Positions 44,601 to 53,127 of a DNA stretch of 64,000 nt are shown here, one piece after another. The position numbers and the translations under genes were made by a program. This DNA comes from Paenibacillus brevis. GTDB taxonomy: Bacteria > Bacillota > Bacilli > Paenibacillales > Paenibacillaceae. The notes under the pieces are model-generated. The model was not told where the DNA came from. It made no database searches and was given only the letters and a program-made list of their open reading frames with translations. Numbering within the stretch: position 1 is the stretch's first letter; each line of letters begins with the position of its first letter. Location: contig NZ_JAHLQJ010000004.1 in the NCBI RefSeq assembly GCF_018919145.1, positions 124,001-188,000 on the forward strand. Direction: 5' to 3'.

Positions 44601-46499
44601 GGCCAACTTCATTGGAAAATAACCGCTCTTTGCCTTTTCAAGCTGACCGGATACCTTGTCTTGATCACCGAAGTTGTCCGCGTCAACTCCCATCCCTTTC
44701 ATGGCGGTATAGGCATCGAAATCCTGAAAGCCCTTGGCATAGGCATCTAGCAGAACTGCCCCGTTGAACTCGTTGCGTACCGTCGGGCTCGGCCAATACC
44801 CATCGCCCCATTGCGTATAGGTGCCGCGAGTCTTGTACAAGTCCGCCAACGATTTCACCATGTTGTTATATTCAGTTGGAGTCAGCACAGAGAACAAGGC
44901 ATATTTCCGGAAATCATCCCAGGTTGCCCAGCCGTTATAATATTCAAAATCACCGCCCAGCTCGGAAGTCTGCCGAACCGTATTCTCATCTCTCCCCGCC
45001 TTAAACGTACCCTCAGAGCTTGTCACATTTTTAGGATGGAGGAAGGTATGATACATTTGCGTGTAAAAAATCTTCTTGTTCTCTTCATCCGCATCTGTGA
45101 TCTCTACCTTATTTAGCAGGTCACTCCAAGTTCGGCGGATTTCAGCATGCTGGGCATCAAAGCTCCAGCCTGTGATGTCATGATCACGTTCAACCTTTGC
45201 CTGCTCGACGCTGATTGGCGACAGACCTACCTTGGCCTGGATCACCTCGCCGCCAGCATTTTGGAAGTTCACCCATACACCGCTGTTGGAACCGCTGCGA
45301 ACAGGATCGGTTCCTGTTGCATCTCCTTGCCAGGAGGTATATGAATCGAAATCCTGATCGAATTGGATCGCAAAATACATGACATAGTATCCGTTTCCGC
45401 ATACATTCTTCGATTTGACCATACCGGTTATTTCATTATTGCTTTCCACTTTCAAATTTGCATCGATCATGCCTGCATAGGAATTGGACAGATCGATCAG
45501 GACGGAGCCTGTTGCAGCTGTGTCCGGGAAAGTGTAGCGATGAAATCCGACGTTATCGGAAGCCGTAAGCTCCACCTGGACGCCGGAATCAAGTGTCACA
45601 GCGTAATACCCGGCAGAAGCCTGCTCGCTCGACTTGTCGTATTTCTGCTTATATTCATTCACATTTTTGGTGAACGTGCGGGTCTCGGGCATCATCAGGA
45701 TATTGCCGCCGGCTCCGCTGCAGCCTACGCCGCTAAACCGCAGGTGCGAGAAGCCCTTCAGGTTCGTGTCCTGATAATAGTAGCCGCTAAATGCGCCACC
45801 GTCGCTGTCGGGCCCAAGCGATACAAGGCCGAACGGCATCGTCGGTCCCGGATTGGTCTGACCGTTGTCTCCGAGCGTATTAATGAACGGATCTACATAG
45901 TCAACCGCCTCAAGATTAACGGGCGGATAGGCAGGCGTCTTTCCGGCTTCAACCCCGTACAATTGCAATTCATATAGACGAACGGTATTGGAGTCATACG
46001 CTCCCTGGCTAACATAGAACCGGACGTACCTGGCCGAGAACGGTTCAGGCAAGTAGCGGTCAACGATAGCCTGGGCGTTGTTCTGAACGACATCAACGTC
46101 TGTCCATGTCGTACCGTCATCACTTTTTTGCAGACGGAAATTTTTTGTATTCCAGAAAGGGGCATTTTTGCTTTCACCAACTGCCGCGTTCATGACAACC
46201 CATTCATTTATGGTATAGACCTGTCCCAAATCAAGCCTTAGCCATTTGATTTTGGCACTCGTATTATCGCACCATTTCGTGTCCGTCTTGCCATCGACGG
46301 CAAATTTCCCGGCTTCATTGCTGTTGCATTGTCCCGAAGCGGTCACTGCCGCGTTCAAGGCAACATTGCGCGTCGCTTCCCCCTGAATGCTCGCGCCGGA
46401 CGCTGCCGTTGTTACGGGAGACATCCCGGGGATCAGTGATTCTAACAAACTGAATAACAGCAACAACGTCATGATAATTGCAAAAAACCTTTTATTCAT
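41607..46499 (-). CDS. Secreted multi-modular GH92 alpha-mannosidase-family enzyme with Gln at the acid position
   Basis: This 1630-aa protein has a signal peptide (about 1-33), F5/8-type discoidin domain (about 44-185) and GH92 catalytic region (about 198-900; YVDPFINTLGDNGQTNPGPTMPFG, FSHLRFSGVGCSG). A module of about 170 residues (918-1090) and a second block (about 1095-1285) are both shared with the phosphatase gene upstream. A Pro/Glu linker and two tandem CBM6-like modules (about 1335-1630) follow. GH92 enzymes are calcium-dependent exo-alpha-mannosidases. The DD pair corresponding to the base is present (Asp798-Asp800, SSMDDDAGAM), but the conserved E-G-N-x-W-Q-Y motif of the catalytic acid reads Q692-G-N-L-W-H-Y. 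The start ATG (MNKRFF) follows GAGGAGGGG. A phosphodiester-linked mannose substrate is inferred, not shown. Confidence 0.9.
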   Translation of the reverse strand: MNKRFFAIIMTLLLLFSLLESLIPGMSPVTTAASGASIQGEATRNVALNAAVTASGQCNSNEAGKFAVDGKTDTKWCDNTSAKIKWLRLDLGQVYTINEWVVMNAAVGESKNAPFWNTKNFRLQKSDDGTTWTDVDVVQNNAQAIVDRYLPEPFSARYVRFYVSQGAYDSNTVRLYELQLYGVEAGKTPAYPPVNLEAVDYVDPFINTLGDNGQTNPGPTMPFGLVSLGPDSDGGAFSGYYYQDTNLKGFSHLRFSGVGCSGAGGNILMMPETRTFTKNVNEYKQKYDKSSEQASAGYYAVTLDSGVQVELTASDNVGFHRYTFPDTAATGSVLIDLSNSYAGMIDANLKVESNNEITGMVKSKNVCGNGYYVMYFAIQFDQDFDSYTSWQGDATGTDPVRSGSNSGVWVNFQNAGGEVIQAKVGLSPISVEQAKVERDHDITGWSFDAQHAEIRRTWSDLLNKVEITDADEENKKIFYTQMYHTFLHPKNVTSSEGTFKAGRDENTVRQTSELGGDFEYYNGWATWDDFRKYALFSVLTPTEYNNMVKSLADLYKTRGTYTQWGDGYWPSPTVRNEFNGAVLLDAYAKGFQDFDAYTAMKGMGVDADNFGDQDKVSGQLEKAKSGYFPMKLAELLGDHATYEKYKEVALSYKDLWNPNQVDENGKKVGFFTPNGITVGSGDVAQVDKYAYQGNLWHYRWSASQDMDGLAELMGGKTEMAKQLLDFFSRDEYMAVNEQDLDAPYLFNYLGYPYLTQYYAREFTTEVVTQKYHNHGLYSYPMKSRIYRADPEGYLSSMDDDAGAMASWFVYSALGIYPANPGDAAFLIGSPIFSEVKLHLDGGKTFTIKANQVSSENRFIQSAQLNGKVFDQAWISYEDIMNGGTLEFEMSSVPNTAWGAKASTAPPTTDYGSNVDSSLSRQELLAEGAEWNYFDKGSYAGNGWTGPAYDHSTWKSGAAPLGYDNKGYAKTTVSYGPDSNNKYPTTYFRQTFEVADLGGLIELDASLIRDDGAVIYLNGQEIIRTNMPSGTVNYNTYANATVNDERDWNVYQVAPSLLVEGTNVIAAEVHQSNATSSDVAFDFKLAAVRELSKPAAPTNPVVDDTANSFGWTYITGFSQPSDYQFSTDAGRTWMTATANPQLVGPVAYEIGAVQVRVKANEALGVAAGEPLLSDAEYTSDIKWDVFDLNAEVTRSGNMLVDITGNLKGAYTDSAVAVIQLMNGGEQAFVTSAIPVKTGDFDLTQAFNVNAKKYQVNIYLVDKYEGNIYDSLWLADPIVSQAEPQPEPNPNPDPGTPEEEPLPEPLPVPVKQPDVPEPLIEPEPPADTPNFEAEDGKLTIEFESKTDWSTDKHFNNGNPLGTEPGNGGTVVKNTFSGAWLAYHRVDFGTAGMNRIQMVYDAPAEKAPADARAEIRIGAVNGTLIGTVNLTQTGSGWGTYGTAAAELNTSVKGMQDLYIVLIGTTNSSRPYIGNLDSFTFDKIRSDYAKLELELYDAWSTDLNPAKNSPLKTEGGKSGQQVANTFNGAWLAYKGMDFGATGVDQFAIEYSGNSSNCSPDAEVEIRLGSVSGALIGKVKVPPTAAGSWSTYATATTPLTQTVTGVQDVYLVLTGTTDSKYTYIGNFDNASFSLK

Positions 46500-46573
46500 T
46501 GCGCTTGGTTCCCCTCCTCGAATCAACCTCTTGAAATGCCTCGCGATCAAAAGATGACTTTTTGAACTGCCTC

Positions 46574-48193
46574 TCACAGCGAACTACTCTTCAATAGCCG
46601 TTCCACCATGACAGCGACTTCTGCCCGAGTCACAGCCTGGCCCGGGTTGAACTTCTTCCCGTCGCCTTGAATCAAGCCATGGCTCCATGCAGTTTCAACC
46701 GCTTCCTTGGCCCAATCCGAAATACTTCCGGCATCTGCAAACGCAGGCAGTCCTTGCCCGGATGCTATTAAATGGAAGTGATCCGCCGCACGGTTTAGTG
46801 CTACGACTGCCTCCTCGCGGGTAATCTGGTCGTTAGGCCGGAATTTTCCTTCATATCCGGTGATGATGCCAAGCGCAGCCGCATCGGCTACATTTTTGGT
46901 ATAATAGCGGCCAGCCGGCACGTCTGTGAATACTCCCGCAGCCGCTTGGTCCGTTGGCCGGCTGCCTGAATGATCAAGTGCCCGCATAATCAAGGCGACA
47001 AATTCAGCGCGCGTGATGCTGCGTCCCGGGGCATAATGAATATTGTCCACCCCGTTCACAATCTGTTTGGCAGCCAGAGATTTGACCGAAGCCTCTGCCC
47101 AATGGCCCACCAAATCAACAAATGTCTTGCTGTATTGCAGGATCGCGTAGTAGGAAAAATGATCCGTAGAGAACGTGAATTGACTGTTCTTCAAGACGCC
47201 CGGCACATATTCCACAGATGTTCCGTCCGCATAATAAACACCGGCCAGATCCGCAGAAATAAGCTGCGCTTGTTCACTTGTCAGAGCTATCGTCACTGCA
47301 GCCGGTTTATCTAATTGATGAATTTCTTTAGTGCTATCGCCGGAAATCAATTGAATGACTACAGAAAGCACTACACCTGTAGCTGCATAATCCGATTGGG
47401 TTTTTAACGAGTTCTCCACCCATGCCTTGGCTTCATTGTTCCAAGCCGCCTGCACTACAATATGGATTCGGGCCGATGAGTCAGCTGTTCCTGGTATAGA
47501 CCCGGCTGGGAAACGCACCGTCCGATTGCCGGACACAATGATCAAGTCCGTTCCTTGATCGCTTAATTCCTTCAGCGATTTGGCCGGAAATTCCAGCGCC
47601 TCCCCGGATTCTGAGGCCGCAGCGGGAAGTTCAACCGTTACGGAGCCATTTGCCTGGCGAGCAGCCTCAGCGAACACATCACGGCCTACAAGATAACGGC
47701 CGTCCATAGACAGTTCAGGCTGAATCTTCGCCCCGTTCGCCTGTCCTGCACCGGGCGGAATCTCATCGGAATCCAATACAGGACTGCTATTATTATTGGC
47801 AGGCGCTGTTGGTGTCGGGCTCGGAGCTGGGCTCGTACCGGAGCCCTTGGCCGGAATGGTAAACGTCCCGCTCGCAGTCAGGCCGCCATTTCCCGCAATC
47901 ACCGTATATTGTCCTGCGGGAGCCAAGTCTTCCGCCTGAGGGATTGTAACTGTCTGCGAGTAAGCGCCGCTTACTGCAGGTATCACATCGATATATAAGA
48001 TGGTTTGATTCGGACTTACAATTTTGACCACAACATCGTCTGATTCATCCGCAACTTCTCCAGAAAGCGTAAGTTGAGCGCCGCGTTGCACTTCCTTCAC
48101 ACTGAGATCCAGTGTAAAGGAAGATGCGGCAAAGACCGAAGCCGGCATAAGCATAATCATTAATGCCAGAATCGCCGCCAAATATTTTCTCAC
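46574..48193 (-). CDS. S-layer homology (SLH) domain surface protein
   Basis: This 539-aa exported protein has a signal peptide (about 1-23, ending VFAAS), an immunoglobulin-like domain (about 25-115), a Pro/Thr/Ser linker, a beta-rich region of unknown fold (about 150-350), and three SLH repeats at the C terminus (about 360-539). The SLH repeats bear the ITRAEF, ITREEA and VTRAEV motifs that bind pyruvylated secondary cell-wall polymer. The start is GTG, 8 nt after GGAGG. It is the middle gene of the operon, 24 nt after the phosphatase and 74 nt before the GH92 gene, neither of which has SLH repeats. It might hold partners at the cell wall, but no recognised docking domain is visible. Confidence 0.9.
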   Translation of the reverse strand: MRKYLAAILALMIMLMPASVFAASSFTLDLSVKEVQRGAQLTLSGEVADESDDVVVKIVSPNQTILYIDVIPAVSGAYSQTVTIPQAEDLAPAGQYTVIAGNGGLTASGTFTIPAKGSGTSPAPSPTPTAPANNNSSPVLDSDEIPPGAGQANGAKIQPELSMDGRYLVGRDVFAEAARQANGSVTVELPAAASESGEALEFPAKSLKELSDQGTDLIIVSGNRTVRFPAGSIPGTADSSARIHIVVQAAWNNEAKAWVENSLKTQSDYAATGVVLSVVIQLISGDSTKEIHQLDKPAAVTIALTSEQAQLISADLAGVYYADGTSVEYVPGVLKNSQFTFSTDHFSYYAILQYSKTFVDLVGHWAEASVKSLAAKQIVNGVDNIHYAPGRSITRAEFVALIMRALDHSGSRPTDQAAAGVFTDVPAGRYYTKNVADAAALGIITGYEGKFRPNDQITREEAVVALNRAADHFHLIASGQGLPAFADAGSISDWAKEAVETAWSHGLIQGDGKKFNPGQAVTRAEVAVMVERLLKSSSL

Positions 48194-48217
48194 CGTATTG
48201 TCCTCCCCTTCAGCCCG

Positions 48218-51200
48218 TTATTGAAGCACAACCGGTCTTGCCAGTTGGAATGGTACTTCAAGGTTGTAATTAAATTCGTCGAACACGAACACCTTCACGC
48301 TGTATTTATTCCCGCTGACGTTAAAATACTGGGAAACATTCAGCTTGCCGTTTTTCAGCGGTATGGCGTTGATCAGGATCGGCTCGTTCCCGTTCAGCAG
48401 CTCAAACACTACATAGACAGGACCCGTGTAATTCTCCAGCTGCTCAATCTCCACATCCACCTGGAGCTGGTCCTCCCTCTTCACCGATCCGGTCAACGCA
48501 AACGTATCTCTGAACCCGTTCACCGTAAATGGAAGATCCGAAGCCAGCGGCAAGCCAGCTTCTGTTCCAGACGCAGCGTTTCCTTTCACGCGTACCAGAA
48601 CTGTACCGGCAGGATAGTCATGATCACCTACCGGCTGCGGATTTGACGTCACCGTCCGCCACGTGATGCCTTCATCTACGCTGTATTCGTAGTCAGACAG
48701 CTCGGCATAACCCGGCACCGTCTTCCAGCCGAAGGTGTTGCGAGCATCATCCACCGCAGGATGGGTCGGCGCAGACGGCGCACCGCCTTGCAGAACTGCC
48801 GTCCGGATCTCTGAATTGTCCCGCTTGTCCACAGCTCTGACTGCAAATTCATAGGTTACGGAGAAGTCCAGCTTTTCGATCTCAACCTGGTAGTCGGTTT
48901 GTCCCGTTACAACAGGTACATAAACGCTCCAATTCGGTCCCAGTCTCCCGCTCGTCTCATAGACCCGGAAGCCGCGAATGAGATCATCCGCAGAGTTATC
49001 GGCAGGCTGTGTCCAGGATAATACCGCCCCTCCCTTCTCCGTCTTATCGATAGACAGTTCTTCTACCGGATTGGGTTTGACGCTGTTTTGCACAATCGTA
49101 TAGCTGTCGAACGGATCATCTTCTCCGGAAATATACGTATGGATCGTCAGGCTGTCCTCCGTAATTTGAACCCCCGAATAGATCGGTTTATACGGCTGCT
49201 GATAAACGGCGGCAAACGACTTGTCCGCGTTCGCGTTAATTCCATAATATTTTCGGCCCGGCGAGTTGTTGATCATATATAGCGTTCCGTCCGGATTAAT
49301 CACTTGGCCGTTCGTATCGGTAGTCACATTAGCTACGGGCTGATTGTTATACATCTGATAGGATCTCATAAAGACATGGTCATGTCCTTGAAGGACCACA
49401 TCGATCCCGAGCTCATCCAGCACAGGGTATAGCTTTTGCCGCAGCTCCTTGATATCCGTATCGTTAGCATGATTGCCTACCGAATAAATCGCTTTATGGA
49501 AAGCAACAATCTTCCACTTCTTATCTGTTTGAGCCACTTCTTTACGAAGCCACTCGATTTGCTTGTTGAATGAATTGGTCTGTGCGTCATCCCAAGGGAT
49601 GTCCCCTGTATTCAGCACCATAATATGCGCAGGACCATAGTCAAAGGAGTATACGGTTCCTCTTGGCTTGGGATCTGTATACGAATCATCGGGCAAATTA
49701 AAATGATAGAAGAAATTGTTATTGTTCGGCCCTTCATGGTTGCCGATTGTTGCCATTACCGGCAGATTCATCAACATATCCTGCGGTTGTCCAAAATAAT
49801 CGCTCCACTGACCCTCATTCGCTCCGGCATCCACCAAATCACCGGGCATAACCAGAAATCTCGCGTCCGGATAATCGTCCAGGGCGCTTCGAAGTGATTC
49901 GGCCCAGACGCGGTAATCCTCGGTGTTCGCGCCTTGGGAGTCCGTCATATACAAAAATTCGAACTCCGTCTCGTCCTCGCCTTCGGTCGTAAAGTGACCG
50001 TCCGTGCTCCAATTTCCGTCACTGCCTACCCGGTATTTATAAGCCGTTCCCGGGGCAAGGCCGGATGCTATTGCTTTATGGCTGATATAAGTACCTGTCG
50101 TGCTGCCCAGGTTCAAGTTCTTCAAGACCAGCGTATCTTCCGGTGCACCGGTAAAGCGGAGCACTGCTGCCGAGTTAAAGCTTTGATCTGCAGGAACTAC
50201 CTCGACAATACTGTCCAGAATATTTCCCGGGGCATGATCCGGAGCCTCATAGGAGGTATACCAGGCAAAGGAACGAGCCGTCTTCGCGTCACCATACAGG
50301 GACATCACGATATCCTTTGGCGAGTAGTCCACAGCTTCCGATTGATTGACCGGACTAAAGGTAAATTCACTTATGCTTTTGCCGCTATTGAACTTCAGTG
50401 GGGCTTGTCCATCATATGTGATAGTTACGATCTCTTTAGGCTTGACTGTATTCTCGAGCTTCAGTTGGAGCATGGAAGGGTCGTTTGCCGGCGCCGCATC
50501 TTCAACCTTCAGCTCCTGATCCCCCACTTTTGCTGTAAGACGATCCTTGAGGCCGGAAGGAAGTACATCCAGTTCCTCCATGAACTGCAAGGATACGGTC
50601 TGACCGTTCGCCTCCAAGGTGCCTGCGGTAGGGCCGGTATAAGCTTCAGGCAAATAAAACGCGGTTGCCGGAACAATCTCCTTCACCATCGTTGGAGTGG
50701 ACCAGCGCAAGTATAAGTTCGAACCGCCGAAATCTTCGAAATAGTCCACTTTGAAGCTATATTTCACTCCGCTTTGCAAATTCACCGGCTGGCTGATTTG
50801 TTCTGCATCCCAATCATTTTCCCAGTGATTGATCACAAGCTGATTATCGATCCATAAGCGGAATCCGTTGTCCCCGATCATGTAAAAGGTATAGTCATTC
50901 GTTTCCGGCACTGTAATTTGCCCAGTCCAGGAGATGTTGGCATTATCCTGTTGGCCGACCCAGGTCTGAAGAATCGGGTCCAGATTCGTGAAGTGGATTT
51001 GCGGATCAATAATTGTTGATTTGTGTTCGCCAAAATTAAACGGCGTGCCTGTGTTTGTGTAATATTTCCCCAGCAGACCTTGATTCTTCGCAATGACAGG
51101 AGGGGCAATATCGGAGCTGTTTAATTCCATGGAAAAAAATAAATCCGAGCTATCGCCCCGTTGTTGATGAACCTCTGCTGAAATTACGTTCTTCCCGTCA

Positions 51201-52489
51201 ACCAGCAGGGAAGGATCAATATCGAAATGCAACTCCTCACGCTCATCGCCTACCGCATCCGGAGCAAGCGTAGTGTAAGTAATGGTCCCGTTCGGCAAAT
51301 TCGTGCGGTATACTTCCTGACCGTTCAGATAGACCACTGCGCCATCGTCACGGATCAATACAGCGGAGAGCTGCTTAATGTCGTCCGCATTGGCAATCTG
51401 AAATTCCTTGCGGAAATAGGTCGTAATATATTTTTTGCTGCTGTCCGAGCCATAATCGATAACGGTAGCCGGCTGCGGCTTGCTGCTGCTGGCGTATCCG
51501 AAGGAGCCTGGAGCTAACTTCCACTGGCTGTCGTCAAAGTTAACAGCGGACCAGGCCGTTCCTTGATTCGAGCCGTTGTCCAGATAAGTCCATTCACTGT
51601 GATGTGCGATCAATTGGCCTGCTGCCAAAGCCGCCACGGTCTTCGGCATGGTCACCATGATTTGAGCAGATGCGGTATGCCCACCGTCTACTGAAGCGAC
51701 CGTCAGTTCCGTGGTCCCCGGCGATATTGCCGTAACCAGGCCGTCAACACTCACCTCTGCGACAGAAGGGTCTGCCATGGACCAGGAATAGCCTCGCTCA
51801 TCCGCATTATTTGGTGCAATGCTTGCCCGAAGTAACTCCGATTCCCCAACCTCAAGCTCCAGCCTTGACTTGTCCAGTGAAATTCCGGTTACCGGAATGG
51901 TATCTGCCGGGATATTCCCGAGCGTTCCGTAAGCCTCGAACTCATAAATGCTTGCCTGATAATAACCATTATCGTTAATCTCACCAGGGTTCGTAATATT
52001 CAATTTGAAATAGCGGGCCGTAACCGGCACATTCAGTTCATGCTCTGTCACGCCGTAAGTGTTGTCTGTCACCGTAACCACATTGCTCCAATGAATCTCG
52101 TCAGAGCTGGCTTCAATCGTAAAATTGCGGGTATTATACTCCTCTGGCTCCCCCGCCGCACCGGCATGGTACAGCACGAACTTGTGAACCGTTGCTTCGC
52201 CGCCCGCATCCACCTCTAACCAGTAAGGGTTGCTCCGCTCAGGTAACAGCGCATCCCCCTCATATGACCATTTCTTATCAGCAGCTTCCCCGTCAATAGC
52301 ATTGGCCGCTGAATAGCTCTGCGAAATCTCCCCGTTAGCCGTGGCCGTAGCAGCCGCGCCGGCGAACACATTGACGTCGCCGGGCTGCGCCACTGCCGGC
52401 TGAACCGGAACATACCCCGTTGAGAACAACGAGGTGATAAGCATTATTACTGCTAGAACCCGACTTGTAAGCGCAATCCTGCTCTTCAC
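48218..52489 (-). CDS. Secreted multi-modular purple-acid-phosphatase-like metallophosphoesterase
   Basis: This 1423-aa protein has a signal peptide (about 1-35), F5/8 discoidin domain (about 38-180), Big_2-like Ig domain (about 190-280), a module shared with GH92 (about 285-470) and PA14 (about 480-620). Next come a purple-acid-phosphatase N-terminal fibronectin-like domain (about 730-840) and a calcineurin-like phosphoesterase domain (about 845-1100), then fibronectin III (about 1110-1215) and a second block shared with GH92 (about 1220-1423). Metal-site motifs: D850 in MTDSQ, GD884LV, GN917HE, AFHKAIY, GHDH (1035-1038), so it should be active. The start is GTG 52489, 10 nt after GGAGG; a longer reading to 52564 lacks a site. 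First gene of a three-gene operon. It likely removes phosphate from a polysaccharide rather than small esters (inference from PA14/discoidin modules). Confidence 0.88.
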   Translation of the reverse strand: MKSRIALTSRVLAVIMLITSLFSTGYVPVQPAVAQPGDVNVFAGAAATATANGEISQSYSAANAIDGEAADKKWSYEGDALLPERSNPYWLEVDAGGEATVHKFVLYHAGAAGEPEEYNTRNFTIEASSDEIHWSNVVTVTDNTYGVTEHELNVPVTARYFKLNITNPGEINDNGYYQASIYEFEAYGTLGNIPADTIPVTGISLDKSRLELEVGESELLRASIAPNNADERGYSWSMADPSVAEVSVDGLVTAISPGTTELTVASVDGGHTASAQIMVTMPKTVAALAAGQLIAHHSEWTYLDNGSNQGTAWSAVNFDDSQWKLAPGSFGYASSSKPQPATVIDYGSDSSKKYITTYFRKEFQIANADDIKQLSAVLIRDDGAVVYLNGQEVYRTNLPNGTITYTTLAPDAVGDEREELHFDIDPSLLVDGKNVISAEVHQQRGDSSDLFFSMELNSSDIAPPVIAKNQGLLGKYYTNTGTPFNFGEHKSTIIDPQIHFTNLDPILQTWVGQQDNANISWTGQITVPETNDYTFYMIGDNGFRLWIDNQLVINHWENDWDAEQISQPVNLQSGVKYSFKVDYFEDFGGSNLYLRWSTPTMVKEIVPATAFYLPEAYTGPTAGTLEANGQTVSLQFMEELDVLPSGLKDRLTAKVGDQELKVEDAAPANDPSMLQLKLENTVKPKEIVTITYDGQAPLKFNSGKSISEFTFSPVNQSEAVDYSPKDIVMSLYGDAKTARSFAWYTSYEAPDHAPGNILDSIVEVVPADQSFNSAAVLRFTGAPEDTLVLKNLNLGSTTGTYISHKAIASGLAPGTAYKYRVGSDGNWSTDGHFTTEGEDETEFEFLYMTDSQGANTEDYRVWAESLRSALDDYPDARFLVMPGDLVDAGANEGQWSDYFGQPQDMLMNLPVMATIGNHEGPNNNNFFYHFNLPDDSYTDPKPRGTVYSFDYGPAHIMVLNTGDIPWDDAQTNSFNKQIEWLRKEVAQTDKKWKIVAFHKAIYSVGNHANDTDIKELRQKLYPVLDELGIDVVLQGHDHVFMRSYQMYNNQPVANVTTDTNGQVINPDGTLYMINNSPGRKYYGINANADKSFAAVYQQPYKPIYSGVQITEDSLTIHTYISGEDDPFDSYTIVQNSVKPNPVEELSIDKTEKGGAVLSWTQPADNSADDLIRGFRVYETSGRLGPNWSVYVPVVTGQTDYQVEIEKLDFSVTYEFAVRAVDKRDNSEIRTAVLQGGAPSAPTHPAVDDARNTFGWKTVPGYAELSDYEYSVDEGITWRTVTSNPQPVGDHDYPAGTVLVRVKGNAASGTEAGLPLASDLPFTVNGFRDTFALTGSVKREDQLQVDVEIEQLENYTGPVYVVFELLNGNEPILINAIPLKNGKLNVSQYFNVSGNKYSVKVFVFDEFNYNLEVPFQLARPVVLQ

Positions 52490-52568
52490 TCCTAAATTCC
52501 CTCCTAGACAAAGTAATGATGACCTAAAGAATGATAAGTTTTTAGTCCGGTTCAAACAATACATCGAT

Positions 52569-52596
52569 CGTAAAGGGAGTATTAAAGTTACGTAAA
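52569..52596 (-). promoter_or_regulatory. Pho-box-like direct repeats upstream of the phosphatase operon
   Basis: On the minus strand TTTACG (52591-52596), TTTAAT (52581-52586) and TTTACG (52569-52574) repeat at 10-12 nt, the periodicity of Bacillus PhoP sites (TTHACA-like). A weak -35-like TTGAAA lies just upstream. Suggestive only. Confidence 0.35.
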
Positions 52597-52674
52597 ATTT
52601 TCAATAAGGGAGAAGGATGCAACGATATGCAAACAAGGGGATTAATCAGAAGGATTTTATGTATAACAAATAAC

Positions 52675-52711
52675 AAAAAACTCCTGAATCTCCACGAGGG
52701 AAACTCAAGAG
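52675..52711 (-). terminator. Terminator of the tRNA-Leu gene
   Basis: CTCTTGAG (minus strand, 52704-52711) pairs with TTCAGGAG (52681-52688), followed by six T. It lies 16 nt past the encoded CCA. Confidence 0.85.
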
Positions 52712-52726
52712 CTTATTCATTGTAGT

Positions 52727-52814
<88 letters not shown>

Positions 52815-52850
52815 ATGTAGTAAATATTCTAAATTTACTGCAACAAAAAT

Positions 52851-52879
52851 ATGTTACCACGATCAGAGAAGCAAGTCAA
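52851..52879 (-). promoter_or_regulatory. SigA promoter of the tRNA-Leu gene
   Basis: TTGACT (52874-52879), 17-nt spacer, TAACAT (52851-52856), on the minus strand, 37 nt before the mature 5' end. The remaining stretch up to the ArsR-type gene (52880-53127) shows only an imperfect TTTGTACG/CGTACAAA inverted repeat near 52916-52978, which may be an operator. Confidence 0.75.
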
Positions 52880-53127
52880 TGAGTAATTTAAGGGCTGTGG
52901 TCCCTACATGGAAGCATTTGTACGTTTATTCGTACAAAATTAGCCCCTCCCGGTCATAACTAAAGGTGTTTGTACGATATTCCATAAGAAAAGTCGGCAG
53001 CATCCACAGATCTGTCCGATCCCGAGAACCTGATCAGCGAGATTTCGATCTTGTTTGCCTGCTTAACCTTTTAGCTATACAATTATCTTAATCATTAATT
53101 ACTTGGGTGAAAGCGAGGAAATACCCG

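Noticed and set aside
46500..46577. GH92 start overlapping the SLH gene
   Set aside because: The longer reading lacks a signal peptide at its N terminus, whereas ATG 46499 follows GAGGAGGGG and starts a good signal peptide.
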